Positions 46,248 to 55,082 of a DNA stretch of 64,000 bases are shown piece by piece. The stretch lies in assembly GCA_018714445.1 (NCBI GenBank), contig DVNK01000052.1, positions 37,600 to 101,599 of the forward strand, read 5' to 3'. The stretch comes from Candidatus Fimadaptatus faecigallinarum (lineage in GTDB: Bacteria; Bacillota; Clostridia; Christensenellales; Aristaeellaceae). A program made the translations under genes and the position numbers. The notes beneath the pieces were generated by a model that did not search any database, was not told the origin of the DNA, and saw only the letters and a program-made list of their open reading frames with translations. How positions within the stretch are numbered: the stretch's first letter is position 1; each line of letters starts with the position of its first letter.

Positions 46248-47486
46248 ATGAACACCCGCGACAGAGATGTGTTGCGCTCACTGGCTGCGCGCGTGCGCGA
46301 GATCGCAACGCCCCGGCACTGCGCCGACGTCAGCGCGCTGTACACCAGCCTCAATGCGCTCAAGCCCCAGCGCCCGGTGGTGCTGATAAATGAGCTGCCC
46401 TGGAATCAGCTGGAGGCGGCGTCGGACTTTCTTAAATTGCGCTGTGAGGGCGAGTTCGAGCGCGGCGTCGAGACGCGACTGCGCCGGTTGCTGTATCAGT
46501 GGGATAACTTCCGCTGCGACATGCTGGTCGAGCCGTACTATGACATAGCGCATACCGTGCACATCGGCTCCATTGGCGTCGAGGTCGAGGAGGACACGCT
46601 GCAGTACGACGCCGGCAACAATATACGCTCTCACTCGTACCACGACATGCTGCCCGACGAGGCCGCGCTTGACAAGCTGCATAACCCCACGATAGAGGTC
46701 GACGCCGAGGCTGACGCGCGCAATGTCGAACGGCTGGAGGCGCTGTTTGGCGACCTGCTGCCGGTGCGGCTGGCTGGCGGCATGTATGTGAGTCACTTTT
46801 CGCCATGGGATGACATATCGATGCTGCGCGGCGCGGAGCCCATGCTCTGGGATCTGGCCGACAGGCCCGAGTTCATGCATGCGATAGTGCGCAAGCTCAC
46901 CGACATTGCGCTCTATAAACTCGACATGGCCGAAAAGCTGGGCCTTATCGACCCCTATCAGCCGCTGATACACTGTACGCCCGGTCTGGCGCCCGAGCTG
47001 CCCGGCGAGATGAAGGACGGCCGCGCGACCCGTGCAAACATATGGGGTCGCGGCACCGCACAGATATTTGCCAGCGTCAGTCCCGCGATGCATGAGGAGT
47101 TTGACATAGAGTATGCCCGGGAGTACTTCGACGGCTTTGGACTGGTGTACTATGGCTGCTGCGAGCCGCTCGACCGCAAGATCGACATAGTGCGCAAATT
47201 GCCCAATCTGCGCAAGATATCGATAACGCCGTGGGCGGATGTAAAGCGCGCCGCCGAGCAGATGGGCAGCGACTTTGTCATGGCGCGCAAGCCCAATCCG
47301 GCGATGGTGGCGGTGCCCGAGCTGGACGAGGCCGCGCTGCGCCAGGAGATAGGCGATACGCTGGACATATGCCGCGCAAACGCCGTGCCGGTCGAGTTCG
47401 TGCTCAAGGACATATCGTCGTGCGGGCACAATCCGCGCAATATATCGCGCTGGGCCGAGATAGTCATGGACATGGTGACGCGCTGA
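46248..47486 (+). CDS. Uroporphyrinogen decarboxylase-superfamily-like protein
   Basis: A 412-residue soluble protein. The C-terminal half reads like the TIM barrel of the URO-D/MtaA methyltransferase superfamily: LVYYGCCEPLDRKIDIVRKL, LRKISITPWADVKRAAEQMG and FVMARKPNPAMVA. The N-terminus (VVLINELPWNQLEAASDFL) is shared by gut-bacterial members often annotated only as hypothetical. True HemE substrate residues are not evident, so heme synthesis is unlikely. GYYGCCE could bind zinc. The gene precedes the GH95 gene by 76 bp and the two are likely co-transcribed. Confidence 0.6.
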   Translation: MNTRDRDVLRSLAARVREIATPRHCADVSALYTSLNALKPQRPVVLINELPWNQLEAASDFLKLRCEGEFERGVETRLRRLLYQWDNFRCDMLVEPYYDIAHTVHIGSIGVEVEEDTLQYDAGNNIRSHSYHDMLPDEAALDKLHNPTIEVDAEADARNVERLEALFGDLLPVRLAGGMYVSHFSPWDDISMLRGAEPMLWDLADRPEFMHAIVRKLTDIALYKLDMAEKLGLIDPYQPLIHCTPGLAPELPGEMKDGRATRANIWGRGTAQIFASVSPAMHEEFDIEYAREYFDGFGLVYYGCCEPLDRKIDIVRKLPNLRKISITPWADVKRAAEQMGSDFVMARKPNPAMVAVPELDEAALRQEIGDTLDICRANAVPVEFVLKDISSCGHNPRNISRWAEIVMDMVTR

Positions 47487-47562
47487 TTGCATAAAGCCAC
47501 TGGGCCGAGCGCCTGGCGTATGGTTTCAGGCGCATGTTGTACATGATTATGCGAGGTGAAGT

Positions 47563-49776
47563 ATGGAAAAGCTGATGTGGTACAGAACCCCTACCCAGGA
47601 CTACATGGAAGGCCTGCCGCTGGGCAATGGGCGGCTGGCGGCAATGGCGCTGGGCACGCCGGAGCGGTTCCGCCTGGCGTTGAATCACGAGTGGCTGTGG
47701 CGCGGCGAAAACCGGCTGCGCGACTTTGACGATGTACATGAACATCTCAGTAAGGTGCGGGAGCTGCTGCTGGCGGGCCGGTTTGCCGAGGGCACGCGCC
47801 TGGCCAACGACTACTTCGGCGGCGGAGGCAGCATGAAGGGCGGGCCCAACCGCGTGGATCCGTACCAGCCCGCGGGCGATCTGTTCATAGGGCTGGACGC
47901 GGGCGAGGCGGCGCGGTATACGCGCGCGCTGGATCTGGCGAGCGGATTGGCGTCGGTCGAGTTCGACAGCGCGTTGGGGCATGTGGTAGAGTCGGCGTTT
48001 GTGAGCGCGGCGGACGGCGTGATAGTCGCGCGCGTGGAGAGCGTAAAGCGCGGCGCGCTGGACATAGAGCTCAGCCGCATAGCCGATGCGCGCTGCGCGG
48101 TGAGCTACCGCGAGCGGGCGCTGGATGGCGGTGGGCGCGAGCTGACGCTGCACGGCGAGTTTGAGCGCGGGATATGCTTTGAGATAGCGCTCAGGGTGTT
48201 CACCGACGGCCGGGCGACGCCGGTCGAGCGCGGCTATCGCATAGCCGACGCGCGCGACACGCTGCTGATCGTGCAGATAGGTACCGACGCGCGTGGCGGC
48301 GTGCCGGGCGATGAGCTGACTTTCCCTGTGAATATGGGGTTTGACGCGCTGTTCGCGCGGCACTACGCGGCGTTTGGCGAGCTGCTGGGCACGGCCGAGC
48401 TGGACATACCGCTGCCCGACAGCGACCTGCCCACCGACGAGCGGGTGCGTGAGTTCCGCGCGGGCAACGACCCGGGGATACCGCTGTTGTACTTTGAGTA
48501 TGGCCGGTATCTCATGGCCAGCGGCTCTTCGGGCGAGCTGCCGCTGAATCTGCAGGGCAAGTGGAATGAACTGCTCGCGCCGCCCTGGGAGTCGGATTAC
48601 CATCTGGACATCAACCTTGAGATGTGCTACTGGTTTGTGGAGACGCTGGGCATGGAACGCGCAGCGGATACGCTGTTCAACCTGATTGAGCGGTATGTGC
48701 CGCACGGCCGTGAGATGGCGCGCAAGCTGTATGGCTGCAGGGGCGTGGTGTTTCCGATACAGACCGACGTATGGGGCCGCATGACGCCCGAGGCATATGG
48801 CTGGGCGGTGTGGATAGGCGCGGCGCCGTGGCTGGCGCAGCACATGTACGAGCACTGGCTGTACACGCGCGATGTGGAATTTGCGCGCACGCGGTGCTAT
48901 CCGATGCTGCGCGAGGTTGCGCGGTTCTACATGGACTACATTATAGAGCGCGACGGCGTGCCGTGCATAGTGCCGTCGCAATCGCCTGAGAACCGGTTCG
49001 AGGGCGGCGGCGACATGCCGGTCACGCTGGGCTACGACAGCGGGATGGACCGCGAGCTGGCACATGCCAGTCTGCGCGCGGCGGTCGAGCTGGCAGGCGC
49101 ATTGGGCGAGGACGCCGACGAGGCCGCGAGCTGGGCCGACATGGAGGCGCGGCTGCCGTGGCCAGGCATAGATTCGCAGGGGCGCGTGATGGAGTTCGAC
49201 AGCGAGCGCGTCGAGGTGGAGCCGGGCCACCGGCACCTGTCGCATCTGATAGGGCTGCATCCGCTGCGGCTGTTCGAGCCGGGCACGCCGCTGTGGCAGG
49301 CCGCCGAGCGTTCGCTGGATTCGCGACTGAGCCATGGCGGCGGGCATACCGGTTGGAGCCGCTCATGGGTCGCGTGCATGATGGCACGGCTGGGGCGTGC
49401 GGACGATGCCTGGCGGCATTTCATTGCGCTGATCGCCGACTTTGCCACGGTGTCGCTGCTGGATCTGCATCCGCCGCGGCTGTTTCAGATAGACGGCAAT
49501 ATGGGCGGCGCGGCGGCGGTGTGCGAGATGCTGATGCAGTCGCGCGAAGGCGAGCTGCGCCTGTTGCCGGCGCTGCCCGGACAGTGGCCTGAGGGCTGCG
49601 TGCGCGGTTTCCGCGCGCTGGGCGACGTGCAGGCGGATTTCGAATGGAACGACGGCATGCTGACGGGCCTGACGCTCAGATGCGGCCGCAATGCCGGCGG
49701 AGCGCTGCGCGTGAGCGCGAATGGGCGCGAGTGGAATGTAGAGCTCAGACCGGATGCGGTCGTGCAGGTGCTGTGA
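47563..49776 (+). CDS. Glycoside hydrolase family 95 (alpha-L-fucosidase / alpha-L-galactosidase family)
   Basis: A 737-residue inverting glycosidase. The N-terminal beta domain opens LMWYRTPTQDYMEGLPLGNG with LALNHEWLWRG. The (alpha/alpha)6 barrel contains PLNLQGKWNELLAPPWESDY, HLDINLEMCYWFVETLG, VWIGAAPWLAQHMYEHWLYT, QSPENRF, HRHLSHLIGLHPL and GWSRSWVACMMARL. The catalytic Asp is in FQIDGNMGGAAAVCEMLMQS. The first Asn of the usual NxN pair is Asp here (DIN, residues about 349-351). There is no signal peptide, so it is intracellular. It gives a second fucosidase activity complementing GH29. Confidence 0.9.
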   Translation: MEKLMWYRTPTQDYMEGLPLGNGRLAAMALGTPERFRLALNHEWLWRGENRLRDFDDVHEHLSKVRELLLAGRFAEGTRLANDYFGGGGSMKGGPNRVDPYQPAGDLFIGLDAGEAARYTRALDLASGLASVEFDSALGHVVESAFVSAADGVIVARVESVKRGALDIELSRIADARCAVSYRERALDGGGRELTLHGEFERGICFEIALRVFTDGRATPVERGYRIADARDTLLIVQIGTDARGGVPGDELTFPVNMGFDALFARHYAAFGELLGTAELDIPLPDSDLPTDERVREFRAGNDPGIPLLYFEYGRYLMASGSSGELPLNLQGKWNELLAPPWESDYHLDINLEMCYWFVETLGMERAADTLFNLIERYVPHGREMARKLYGCRGVVFPIQTDVWGRMTPEAYGWAVWIGAAPWLAQHMYEHWLYTRDVEFARTRCYPMLREVARFYMDYIIERDGVPCIVPSQSPENRFEGGGDMPVTLGYDSGMDRELAHASLRAAVELAGALGEDADEAASWADMEARLPWPGIDSQGRVMEFDSERVEVEPGHRHLSHLIGLHPLRLFEPGTPLWQAAERSLDSRLSHGGGHTGWSRSWVACMMARLGRADDAWRHFIALIADFATVSLLDLHPPRLFQIDGNMGGAAAVCEMLMQSREGELRLLPALPGQWPEGCVRGFRALGDVQADFEWNDGMLTGLTLRCGRNAGGALRVSANGREWNVELRPDAVVQVL

Positions 49777-49810
49777 CGGCGTCGGGTTGCCGGGCGGCTT
49801 GATTTGCTAT

Positions 49811-49854
49811 TATCGGGTCATGGGGCGCTTTGCCGCGTGGCCCGATAGTTTTTT
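49811..49854 (+). terminator. Rho-independent terminator after GH95
   Basis: Stem TATCGGGTCA/TGGCCCGATA (49811-49820, 49838-49847) followed by GTTTTTTG. From 49855 to 50237 there is no gene. Confidence 0.85.
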
Positions 49855-50237
49855 GCGTTTTTGGGTAATGAATGCGACATACTTGGATTATCGCGGCGGG
49901 CTGGCATTGTTTGGTGCCGCAGGGCAGAACGACGGCGCAGATGGCTTTAGTGCGTTCATGCGGACAAGCCATGCAACATGAGCAGCAACACTCTTGCGTA
50001 GGGCATGCTTGCGTCAATGGAAGTGCTGAACTCCGTACAGTATATTTGGCGTAATACGCGCTGGGCAGCCAATTGCGCGGTTGCCGACATGCTTGCGGTA
50101 TCATGGGCAAATCTACGGCGCGCATCTGCGCAACAGCGCGCTGGTGCGAGTGCAAACCGGCATTACAAGCTCGTGTCGCGCGTCAGAGCCGAAGTACATG
50201 TATCAGCACTATTATAGCACTATGATAGCACTGTGCA

Positions 50238-50630
50238 GCCATAGAAGGTTTCCAGACCATGCCGGCCGGCAAATGCCCTCGGTCACGGGCCGAACAGAGC
50301 GCGCTTGCGACTCCGGTCAGAATGCGCGGCTGGCCGCGTTGCGCAGCCAATTCCGCGCAATGACAGTGCTGTGCAGCCATAAAAGGTAGGCCATGCCGGT
50401 CGGCAAATGCCCTCGTTCGCAGGCCGAACAGAGCGCGCTGACGATTCCGGGCAGAATGCGCAGCTGGCCGCGTTGCGCAGCCAATGCAGCGCAATGATAG
50501 CGCTGTGCAGCCATAGAAGGTAGGCCATGCCGGCCGGCAAATGCCCTCGGTCACGGGCCGAACAGAGTGCGCTTGCGACTCCTGTCAGAATGCATGGCTA
50601 ACCGCGTTGCGCAGCCAATGTAAATCGTTT
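50238..50630. repeat. Intergenic tandem array, 134-bp unit, 3 copies
   Basis: AAATGCCCTCG recurs at 50271, 50405 and 50539, an exact 134-bp period. Each unit includes GGCCGAACAGAG, TGGCCGCGTTGCGCAGCCAA and, in the best copy, CAGCGC-N7-GCGCTG forming a 6-bp hairpin. It is the longest unit in the window and lies just upstream of the lipoprotein promoter. Confidence 0.9.
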
Positions 50631-50695
50631 CCGGTCAATCGCCACAATCTCCACAATTGCAGCAACATCTGTCATAAATCGTTTACAGGGAAACG

Positions 50696-50724
50696 TTGAA
50701 TGGATTCTAACTATATGGTATCAT
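50696..50724 (+). promoter_or_regulatory. Promoter of the lipoprotein gene
   Basis: TTGAAT (50696-50701), a 17-bp spacer and TATCAT (50719-50724). Confidence 0.7.
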
Positions 50725-50763
50725 GTACACATGAAGTTCGAACGAACGGGGGAGGAATCGATT

Positions 50764-51642
50764 ATGAAGCAGATGCGATATATCGCGTTGGCGCTGAGCA
50801 TGGCAGTGCTGCTGATGACGCTGACCGCATGCGGCGGCGGCGGAGAGGAGACGCCCACCACGACGGTTAACGCCGACGGAACGCTGTCGGGCGAGGCGAC
50901 CGACACCCTTAATGTATACATGTGCGCCGAGTATCTGAACGAGGACGCGGCGAATGAGCTGATCGACCAGCTGACAAGCTCGCTCGACATGTTCAGCGAC
51001 GGCGGCGTGACCGTGAATCTGACGTGCGTGGCCACTGGCAGCGGCGAAGATCCGACGATGCAGATGGCCGGCATGATGAAGCTGACCGCCGCGATAGCCG
51101 CGCAGGAGGTCGACGTGGTCATAGCTGACGAGGCCAACGCGGCCCGCAATGCGCGCAGCGATACGTTCTATGCGCTCAGCGACCTGCTGACCGAGGACGA
51201 GATATCCGCGCTGGGCACGAATGCGCTGTCGTACTCGCTGTTGGACGACCAGGGCGAACCCACCGGCGAGAGCACGCCCGCATGCGGCGTGGATCTGAGC
51301 AGTGATACGCGGTTCGATGCGGTGTTTGGCGATGTGCCGGTAGGCGTGTTCGTCGCGGCCAACTCGCCCAACCTTGAGAACAGCAAGGCGCTGCTGCGCG
51401 GTTTGATAGGCGGCCTGGACAGCTCGGCCAACGCCAGCGTGCAGGACAGCGGCGATGACGCGGCTCAGGATGCGCTCGACGCGGCTTCCGGCGAGGACAG
51501 CGCCGATGCCGCTGGGACTGCTGACGCCGTCGCGACCGACGACGCGTCAGCCGGTACCGAGCCGGCCGGCGAGGCGTCCACCGATAGTGCGTCGACGGAT
51601 GCCGAGCCTACCGAAACGCCCACCGACGCTGCTGCCGCCTGA
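50764..51642 (+). CDS. Exported lipoprotein of unknown function
   Basis: A 292-residue protein with a lipoprotein signal peptide (MKQMRYIALALSMAVLLMTL, lipobox LTAC, then four Gly). Residues about 35-210 form a folded domain with LNVYMCAEYLNEDAANELI and VDVVIADEANAARNARSDTF, which faintly resembles an extracellular solute-binding fold. The last 75 residues are Asp/Ala/Thr/Glu-rich low complexity. GGGGGAGGA precedes ATG 50764. No transporter gene lies beside it, so a substrate cannot be proposed. Confidence 0.75.
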   Translation: MKQMRYIALALSMAVLLMTLTACGGGGEETPTTTVNADGTLSGEATDTLNVYMCAEYLNEDAANELIDQLTSSLDMFSDGGVTVNLTCVATGSGEDPTMQMAGMMKLTAAIAAQEVDVVIADEANAARNARSDTFYALSDLLTEDEISALGTNALSYSLLDDQGEPTGESTPACGVDLSSDTRFDAVFGDVPVGVFVAANSPNLENSKALLRGLIGGLDSSANASVQDSGDDAAQDALDAASGEDSADAAGTADAVATDDASAGTEPAGEASTDSASTDAEPTETPTDAAAA

Positions 51643-51745
51643 GTGTAACGGCTAAATTCCCAGTCCGGCCACAGGCTTGCGGACTGATGATATAGATGCC
51701 AACATGAAATGCGCATAGTGACCCTCCTTGTATGACGAATATGTG

Positions 51746-51820
51746 GGCCGCCCGCCAGGTCTATCCTGGTCGGGCGGCCTGTGTGTGCGGCCTGTGTGTG
51801 CGGCCTGTGTGTGCGGCCGA
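51746..51820. other. Long hairpin followed by a 13-bp tandem repeat
   Basis: GGCCGCCCG+CCAGG pairs with CCTGG+CGGGCGGCC (51746-51779), a near-perfect 14-bp stem that may end the lipoprotein transcript although it has no U-tract. It runs directly into GGCCTGTGTGTGC repeated three times (51776-51818). The rest of the gap to 52028 holds no gene. Confidence 0.65.
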
Positions 51821-52028
51821 GCCTGCGTTGTGTGCTGACCTACGTGGGTGCGCGAGCTTGTGAGCAGGACGCGCCTTGCGTGCGAGCCCGGGCCTGCGCG
51901 CGCGCCCGATGCCATGTGTGGATGCAGAGGCTGCTCGCCAATATAACGCAAATGAATATAATGTGTCGCTGATGTGAACTGCCATCTTCTAAATTTGCCT
52001 GAACGTGCTAGCAATTGTCACAATCGGG

Positions 52029-52037
52029 TGCTATAAT
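52029..52037 (+). promoter_or_regulatory. Extended -10 promoter of the MATE gene
   Basis: TGCTATAAT with no convincing -35. It is the third extended -10 of this exact sequence in the window. Confidence 0.6.
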
Positions 52038-52066
52038 CTGCGTATTGCTACATTTGGGAGGCGCTT

Positions 52067-53464
52067 ATGGCCAGATTGACCAAGAACTATGAAGTCGATA
52101 TGTGCAACGGGCCGCTGACGCGCAAGATAATCGTTTACTGCGTGCCATTGGCGCTGTCGGGCATATTGCAGCTGCTCTACAACGCCGCGGACATAATCGT
52201 TGTGGGCAAATTTACCGGACCGACGGCGCTGGCGGCGGTCGGTTCGACGGGTTCGCTGATAAACCTGATAGTCAACCTGCTGATAGGACTGTCGGTCGGC
52301 GCGAGCGTGTGCGTTGCCAATCACTACGGCGCGGGCAATATGCGCGACGTGCGCGAGACAGTGCATACGTCGATGCTTATCAGCATGATCGGTGGCGTGA
52401 TAGTGGGCATAGTGGGCATAGCGTTTGCGCCTACGTTCCTGGGCTGGATGGATACGCCCGACGACGTAATAGATCAGGCCTCGCTGTATCTGCGCATATA
52501 CTTTGCCGGCATGCCGTTTACAATGCTGTACAACTTTGCCGCGGCTATACTGCGCGCGCTGGGCGATACAAAGCGACCGCTGTACTATCTGTCCATATCG
52601 GGTGCGATCAACGTCGTATTGAACCTGGTGTTCGTTATAGTTTTCGGCATGGGCGTAGCGGGCGTGGCCACGGCGACCGTGATATCCCAGATAGTGTCGG
52701 CAGGTTTGATAGTCGCGTGCATGATGCGCTCGCGTGGCGCGATACATTTCAACCCGCGCGAGATGCGCATACATGGCGACAAGCTGGTGCAGATAGTGCG
52801 CGTAGGTCTGCCGGCGGGACTGCAGGGCACGATATTCTCGATATCCAACGTGCTTATACAGACCTCGGTCAACTCGTTCGGCTCGATAGCCATGGCGGGC
52901 AACTCGGCCTCGTCAAACCTTGAAGGCTTCATGTACACCGCAATGAACTCGGTCTATCAGGCGGCGCTGTCGTTTGCGGGACAGAACATGGGCGCGCGCA
53001 AGTACACGCGCCTGAAGAAGGTGTTGCTCAACTGTCAGGCGATAGTGTTCCTGATCGGCGTGGGCATGGGCCTTATAATGTACCTGCTGCGCTATCCGCT
53101 GCTGGGCATATACTCAAACGACGCCGAGGTCATAAGCTACGGCATAACCCGCCTGGAGATATTCTGTCTGACGTATTTCACCTGCGGCATGATGGACGTC
53201 ATGGTCGGCCAGATGCGCGGCATGGGCTATTCGGTCATGCCGATGGTGGTGTCGCTGGTGGGCGTGTGCGGAATACGTATAGTTTGGATATACACCATAT
53301 TCCAGTTCGATCATACGCTGACGAATCTGTACCTGTCGTATCCGGTGTCATGGGTCATAACCGGCGCGGTGCACTTTGCCTCTTATATGTATCTGTATAA
53401 CAAGGTCAAGCGCCGGCCCGACGGAGTGCCCGACGTGCCCACGCCCACGGTGGCAGACCAGTGA
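52067..53464 (+). CDS. MATE-family multidrug/Na+ antiporter
   Basis: A 465-residue membrane protein with twelve hydrophobic segments in two lobes. Family signatures are LALSGILQLLYNAADIIVVG, VAVGST-like ALAAVGSTGSLINLIVNLLI, GASVCVANHYGAGN, PLYYLSISGAINVVLNLVFV and SFAGQNMGARKYTRLKK. It probably exports cationic compounds in exchange for Na+ or H+; the substrate is not readable. GGGAGG precedes the ATG. It converges with the nitroreductase gene. Confidence 0.95.
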   Translation: MARLTKNYEVDMCNGPLTRKIIVYCVPLALSGILQLLYNAADIIVVGKFTGPTALAAVGSTGSLINLIVNLLIGLSVGASVCVANHYGAGNMRDVRETVHTSMLISMIGGVIVGIVGIAFAPTFLGWMDTPDDVIDQASLYLRIYFAGMPFTMLYNFAAAILRALGDTKRPLYYLSISGAINVVLNLVFVIVFGMGVAGVATATVISQIVSAGLIVACMMRSRGAIHFNPREMRIHGDKLVQIVRVGLPAGLQGTIFSISNVLIQTSVNSFGSIAMAGNSASSNLEGFMYTAMNSVYQAALSFAGQNMGARKYTRLKKVLLNCQAIVFLIGVGMGLIMYLLRYPLLGIYSNDAEVISYGITRLEIFCLTYFTCGMMDVMVGQMRGMGYSVMPMVVSLVGVCGIRIVWIYTIFQFDHTLTNLYLSYPVSWVITGAVHFASYMYLYNKVKRRPDGVPDVPTPTVADQ

Positions 53465-53488
53465 GCGCTTTCATAATATAAAAAATGG

Positions 53489-53578
53489 ATCCCCCGCAGG
53501 CTTGAGATATGCTGCCTGGATGCAAATTGTGTTTACGTCCACTGCATCCTGTGAGAACATATCGAAGCTGCGGGGGAT
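53489..53578. terminator. Nested long hairpin between convergent genes (possible bidirectional terminator)
   Basis: Three concentric inverted repeats: ATCCCCCGCAG (53489-53499) with CTGCGGGGGAT (53568-53578), GATATG (53506-53511) with CATATC (53558-53563), and GGATGCA (53518-53524) with TGCATCC (53543-53549) around an 18-base loop. On the minus strand the outer stem is followed within five bases by TTTTTT, suiting termination of the nitroreductase transcript. On the plus strand the tail is only AT-rich. Confidence 0.7.
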
Positions 53579-53606
53579 ATTTATATGCACATTGTGCCCG
53601 GCAGGT

Positions 53607-54131
53607 TTATCTCACGCGCACTACGGTGCCTTCGCGCCGAGGCTTGGGATCGGGATATGCGCCGTCGTGGTAACCCAGTATGCAGTTGCCTACGCCGCGG
53701 TAGTTGCCGTTCAGTCCCCACTGCTTGAGCAGCGCCTTGCCCTCGTCAGTCTCAAACATCTCCTTGGCGCGATGGATCCAGCACGAGTCCACGCCCACGG
53801 CATGCGCGGCATTGAGCAGATTGCCCATCGTAAGCGGCCCGTCATAGCCCGGGCATGCGGCTATGTCCAGGTCCTCAAGCACCACTATTACCGTCGGCGC
53901 GCCGTAGAACGGATCGCCGCTGGAACCCATGATAGCGGCGTTCATGCGGCTGAGCTGATCGCGGGTGGCCTTGTCCTGCACCACGACCATCACGCAGGGC
54001 TGCTTGCCCATGCCGCTGGGCGCATAGCGACCGGCCTCTATTATCTGCTCAAGCGCGTTCTCATCGACCTGGCGCGGCAGGTAGCGGCGCACTGAGCGCC
54101 TCTGTGTCATCACGCGAATGGTTTCGTTCAT
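53607..54131 (-). CDS. Nitroreductase-family FMN oxidoreductase
   Basis: A 174-residue flavoprotein. MTQRRSVRRYLPRQVDENAL carries the Arg-Arg-Ser FMN-phosphate site. AGRYAPSGMGKQPCVMVVVQ and the C-terminal MGNLLNAAHAVGVDSCWIHR, GNCILGYHDG segment complete the fold. Such enzymes reduce nitro compounds, quinones or related acceptors with NAD(P)H. AAAGGGGA precedes ATG 54131; the upstream in-frame TTG is less likely. Confidence 0.93.
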   Translation of the reverse strand: MNETIRVMTQRRSVRRYLPRQVDENALEQIIEAGRYAPSGMGKQPCVMVVVQDKATRDQLSRMNAAIMGSSGDPFYGAPTVIVVLEDLDIAACPGYDGPLTMGNLLNAAHAVGVDSCWIHRAKEMFETDEGKALLKQWGLNGNYRGVGNCILGYHDGAYPDPKPRREGTVVRVR

Positions 54132-54377
54132 GTACAAATCCCCTTTCCCGGCGGTTACGCCATATTATATGCATACATTATAGCACTTTTGCCCCATGTG
54201 TACAGCGCGTTCGAACAAATATTTTCGAAGGATGGATGGGCGCGGGCGCGCATGGCAGGGCATGACATGGCGTCATGCGCCGCGCGCCCCGGATTTGCCG
54301 CGCCGATTGCGAGCAAACTCAACATTGACGTTGTATAATGATGTGCGTAACCATTATCTGCAAGGAGTGATGCGCCA

Positions 54378-55070
54378 ATGCCGTTCAGCCTGCCCATATA
54401 CTCGCTGTTAAACGACCCGTTGACGTTTCTGCGCAACCTGTTGATAAGCGCGCCGGCAATACTGATAGCGCTGACGCTGCACGAGCTGGCGCATGGCCTG
54501 GTGGCCTACTGGTGCGGCGACCCGACCGCAAAGCTGATGGGCCGGCTGTCGCTGAATCCGCTCAAGCATCTTGACCCGGTGGGCACGGTGCTGCTGGTAT
54601 TGGCGGGCATAGGCTTTGCCAAGCCCGTGCCGGTCAATCCGCGCAACTTCAAAAAGCCGCGCCTGTACGACTTCTTGGTGTCTATTGCGGGCGTGACGAT
54701 GAACCTTATATTGTTTATAATATTTGGCACGGCGAGCCTGTGGTACATAAACTTTGCGCCGGCACAGTACGTAAACGAGTATGTGTACTACTTTTTGACC
54801 TATTGCGCGCAGATAAACGCGTCGCTGGCGGTGTTCAATCTGCTGCCGCTGCCGCCGCTGGACGGGTATCACGTGGTAAACGACGTGCTGCTCAAGCGGC
54901 CGCTGTTTGCGACCCAGCGCGCGATGCAGATCGGTGAGGGCATACTGCTGATACTGTTGGTGACGGGGCTGCTGGATAAGTACATATCGTTTTGCCTGGG
55001 CGACGCGGACTCGGGGCTGTGGGGCGCGCTGTTTTACGTGTTCCGCAGCGTGGCTATAAGGTTCATATAG
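54378..55070 (+). CDS. Site-2 protease family membrane metalloprotease (M50)
   Basis: A 230-residue integral membrane protein. The zinc site HELAHGLVAYWCGD lies in the first membrane segment. The third ligand is in NLLPLPPLDGYHVVND. The AKPVPVNPRNFKK and VSIAGVTMNL segments are typical. There is no PDZ domain, as in the YwhC/SREBP-type short members. It is 12 bp before scpA; this protease-scpA-scpB order is common in Firmicutes, though the functional link is unclear. TATAAT at 54334-54339 is a probable -10. Confidence 0.93.
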   Translation: MPFSLPIYSLLNDPLTFLRNLLISAPAILIALTLHELAHGLVAYWCGDPTAKLMGRLSLNPLKHLDPVGTVLLVLAGIGFAKPVPVNPRNFKKPRLYDFLVSIAGVTMNLILFIIFGTASLWYINFAPAQYVNEYVYYFLTYCAQINASLAVFNLLPLPPLDGYHVVNDVLLKRPLFATQRAMQIGEGILLILLVTGLLDKYISFCLGDADSGLWGALFYVFRSVAIRFI

Positions 55071-55082
55071 GAGTAGCGGTAG

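Noticed and set aside
47464..49347. 627-codon minus-strand open frame opposite GH95
   Set aside because: Antisense to a well-supported glycosidase. Same codon-bias effect.
51776..51818. GT-rich 13-bp repeat as a recombination hot-spot
   Set aside because: Only three copies and no supporting context. Reported simply as a short repeat.
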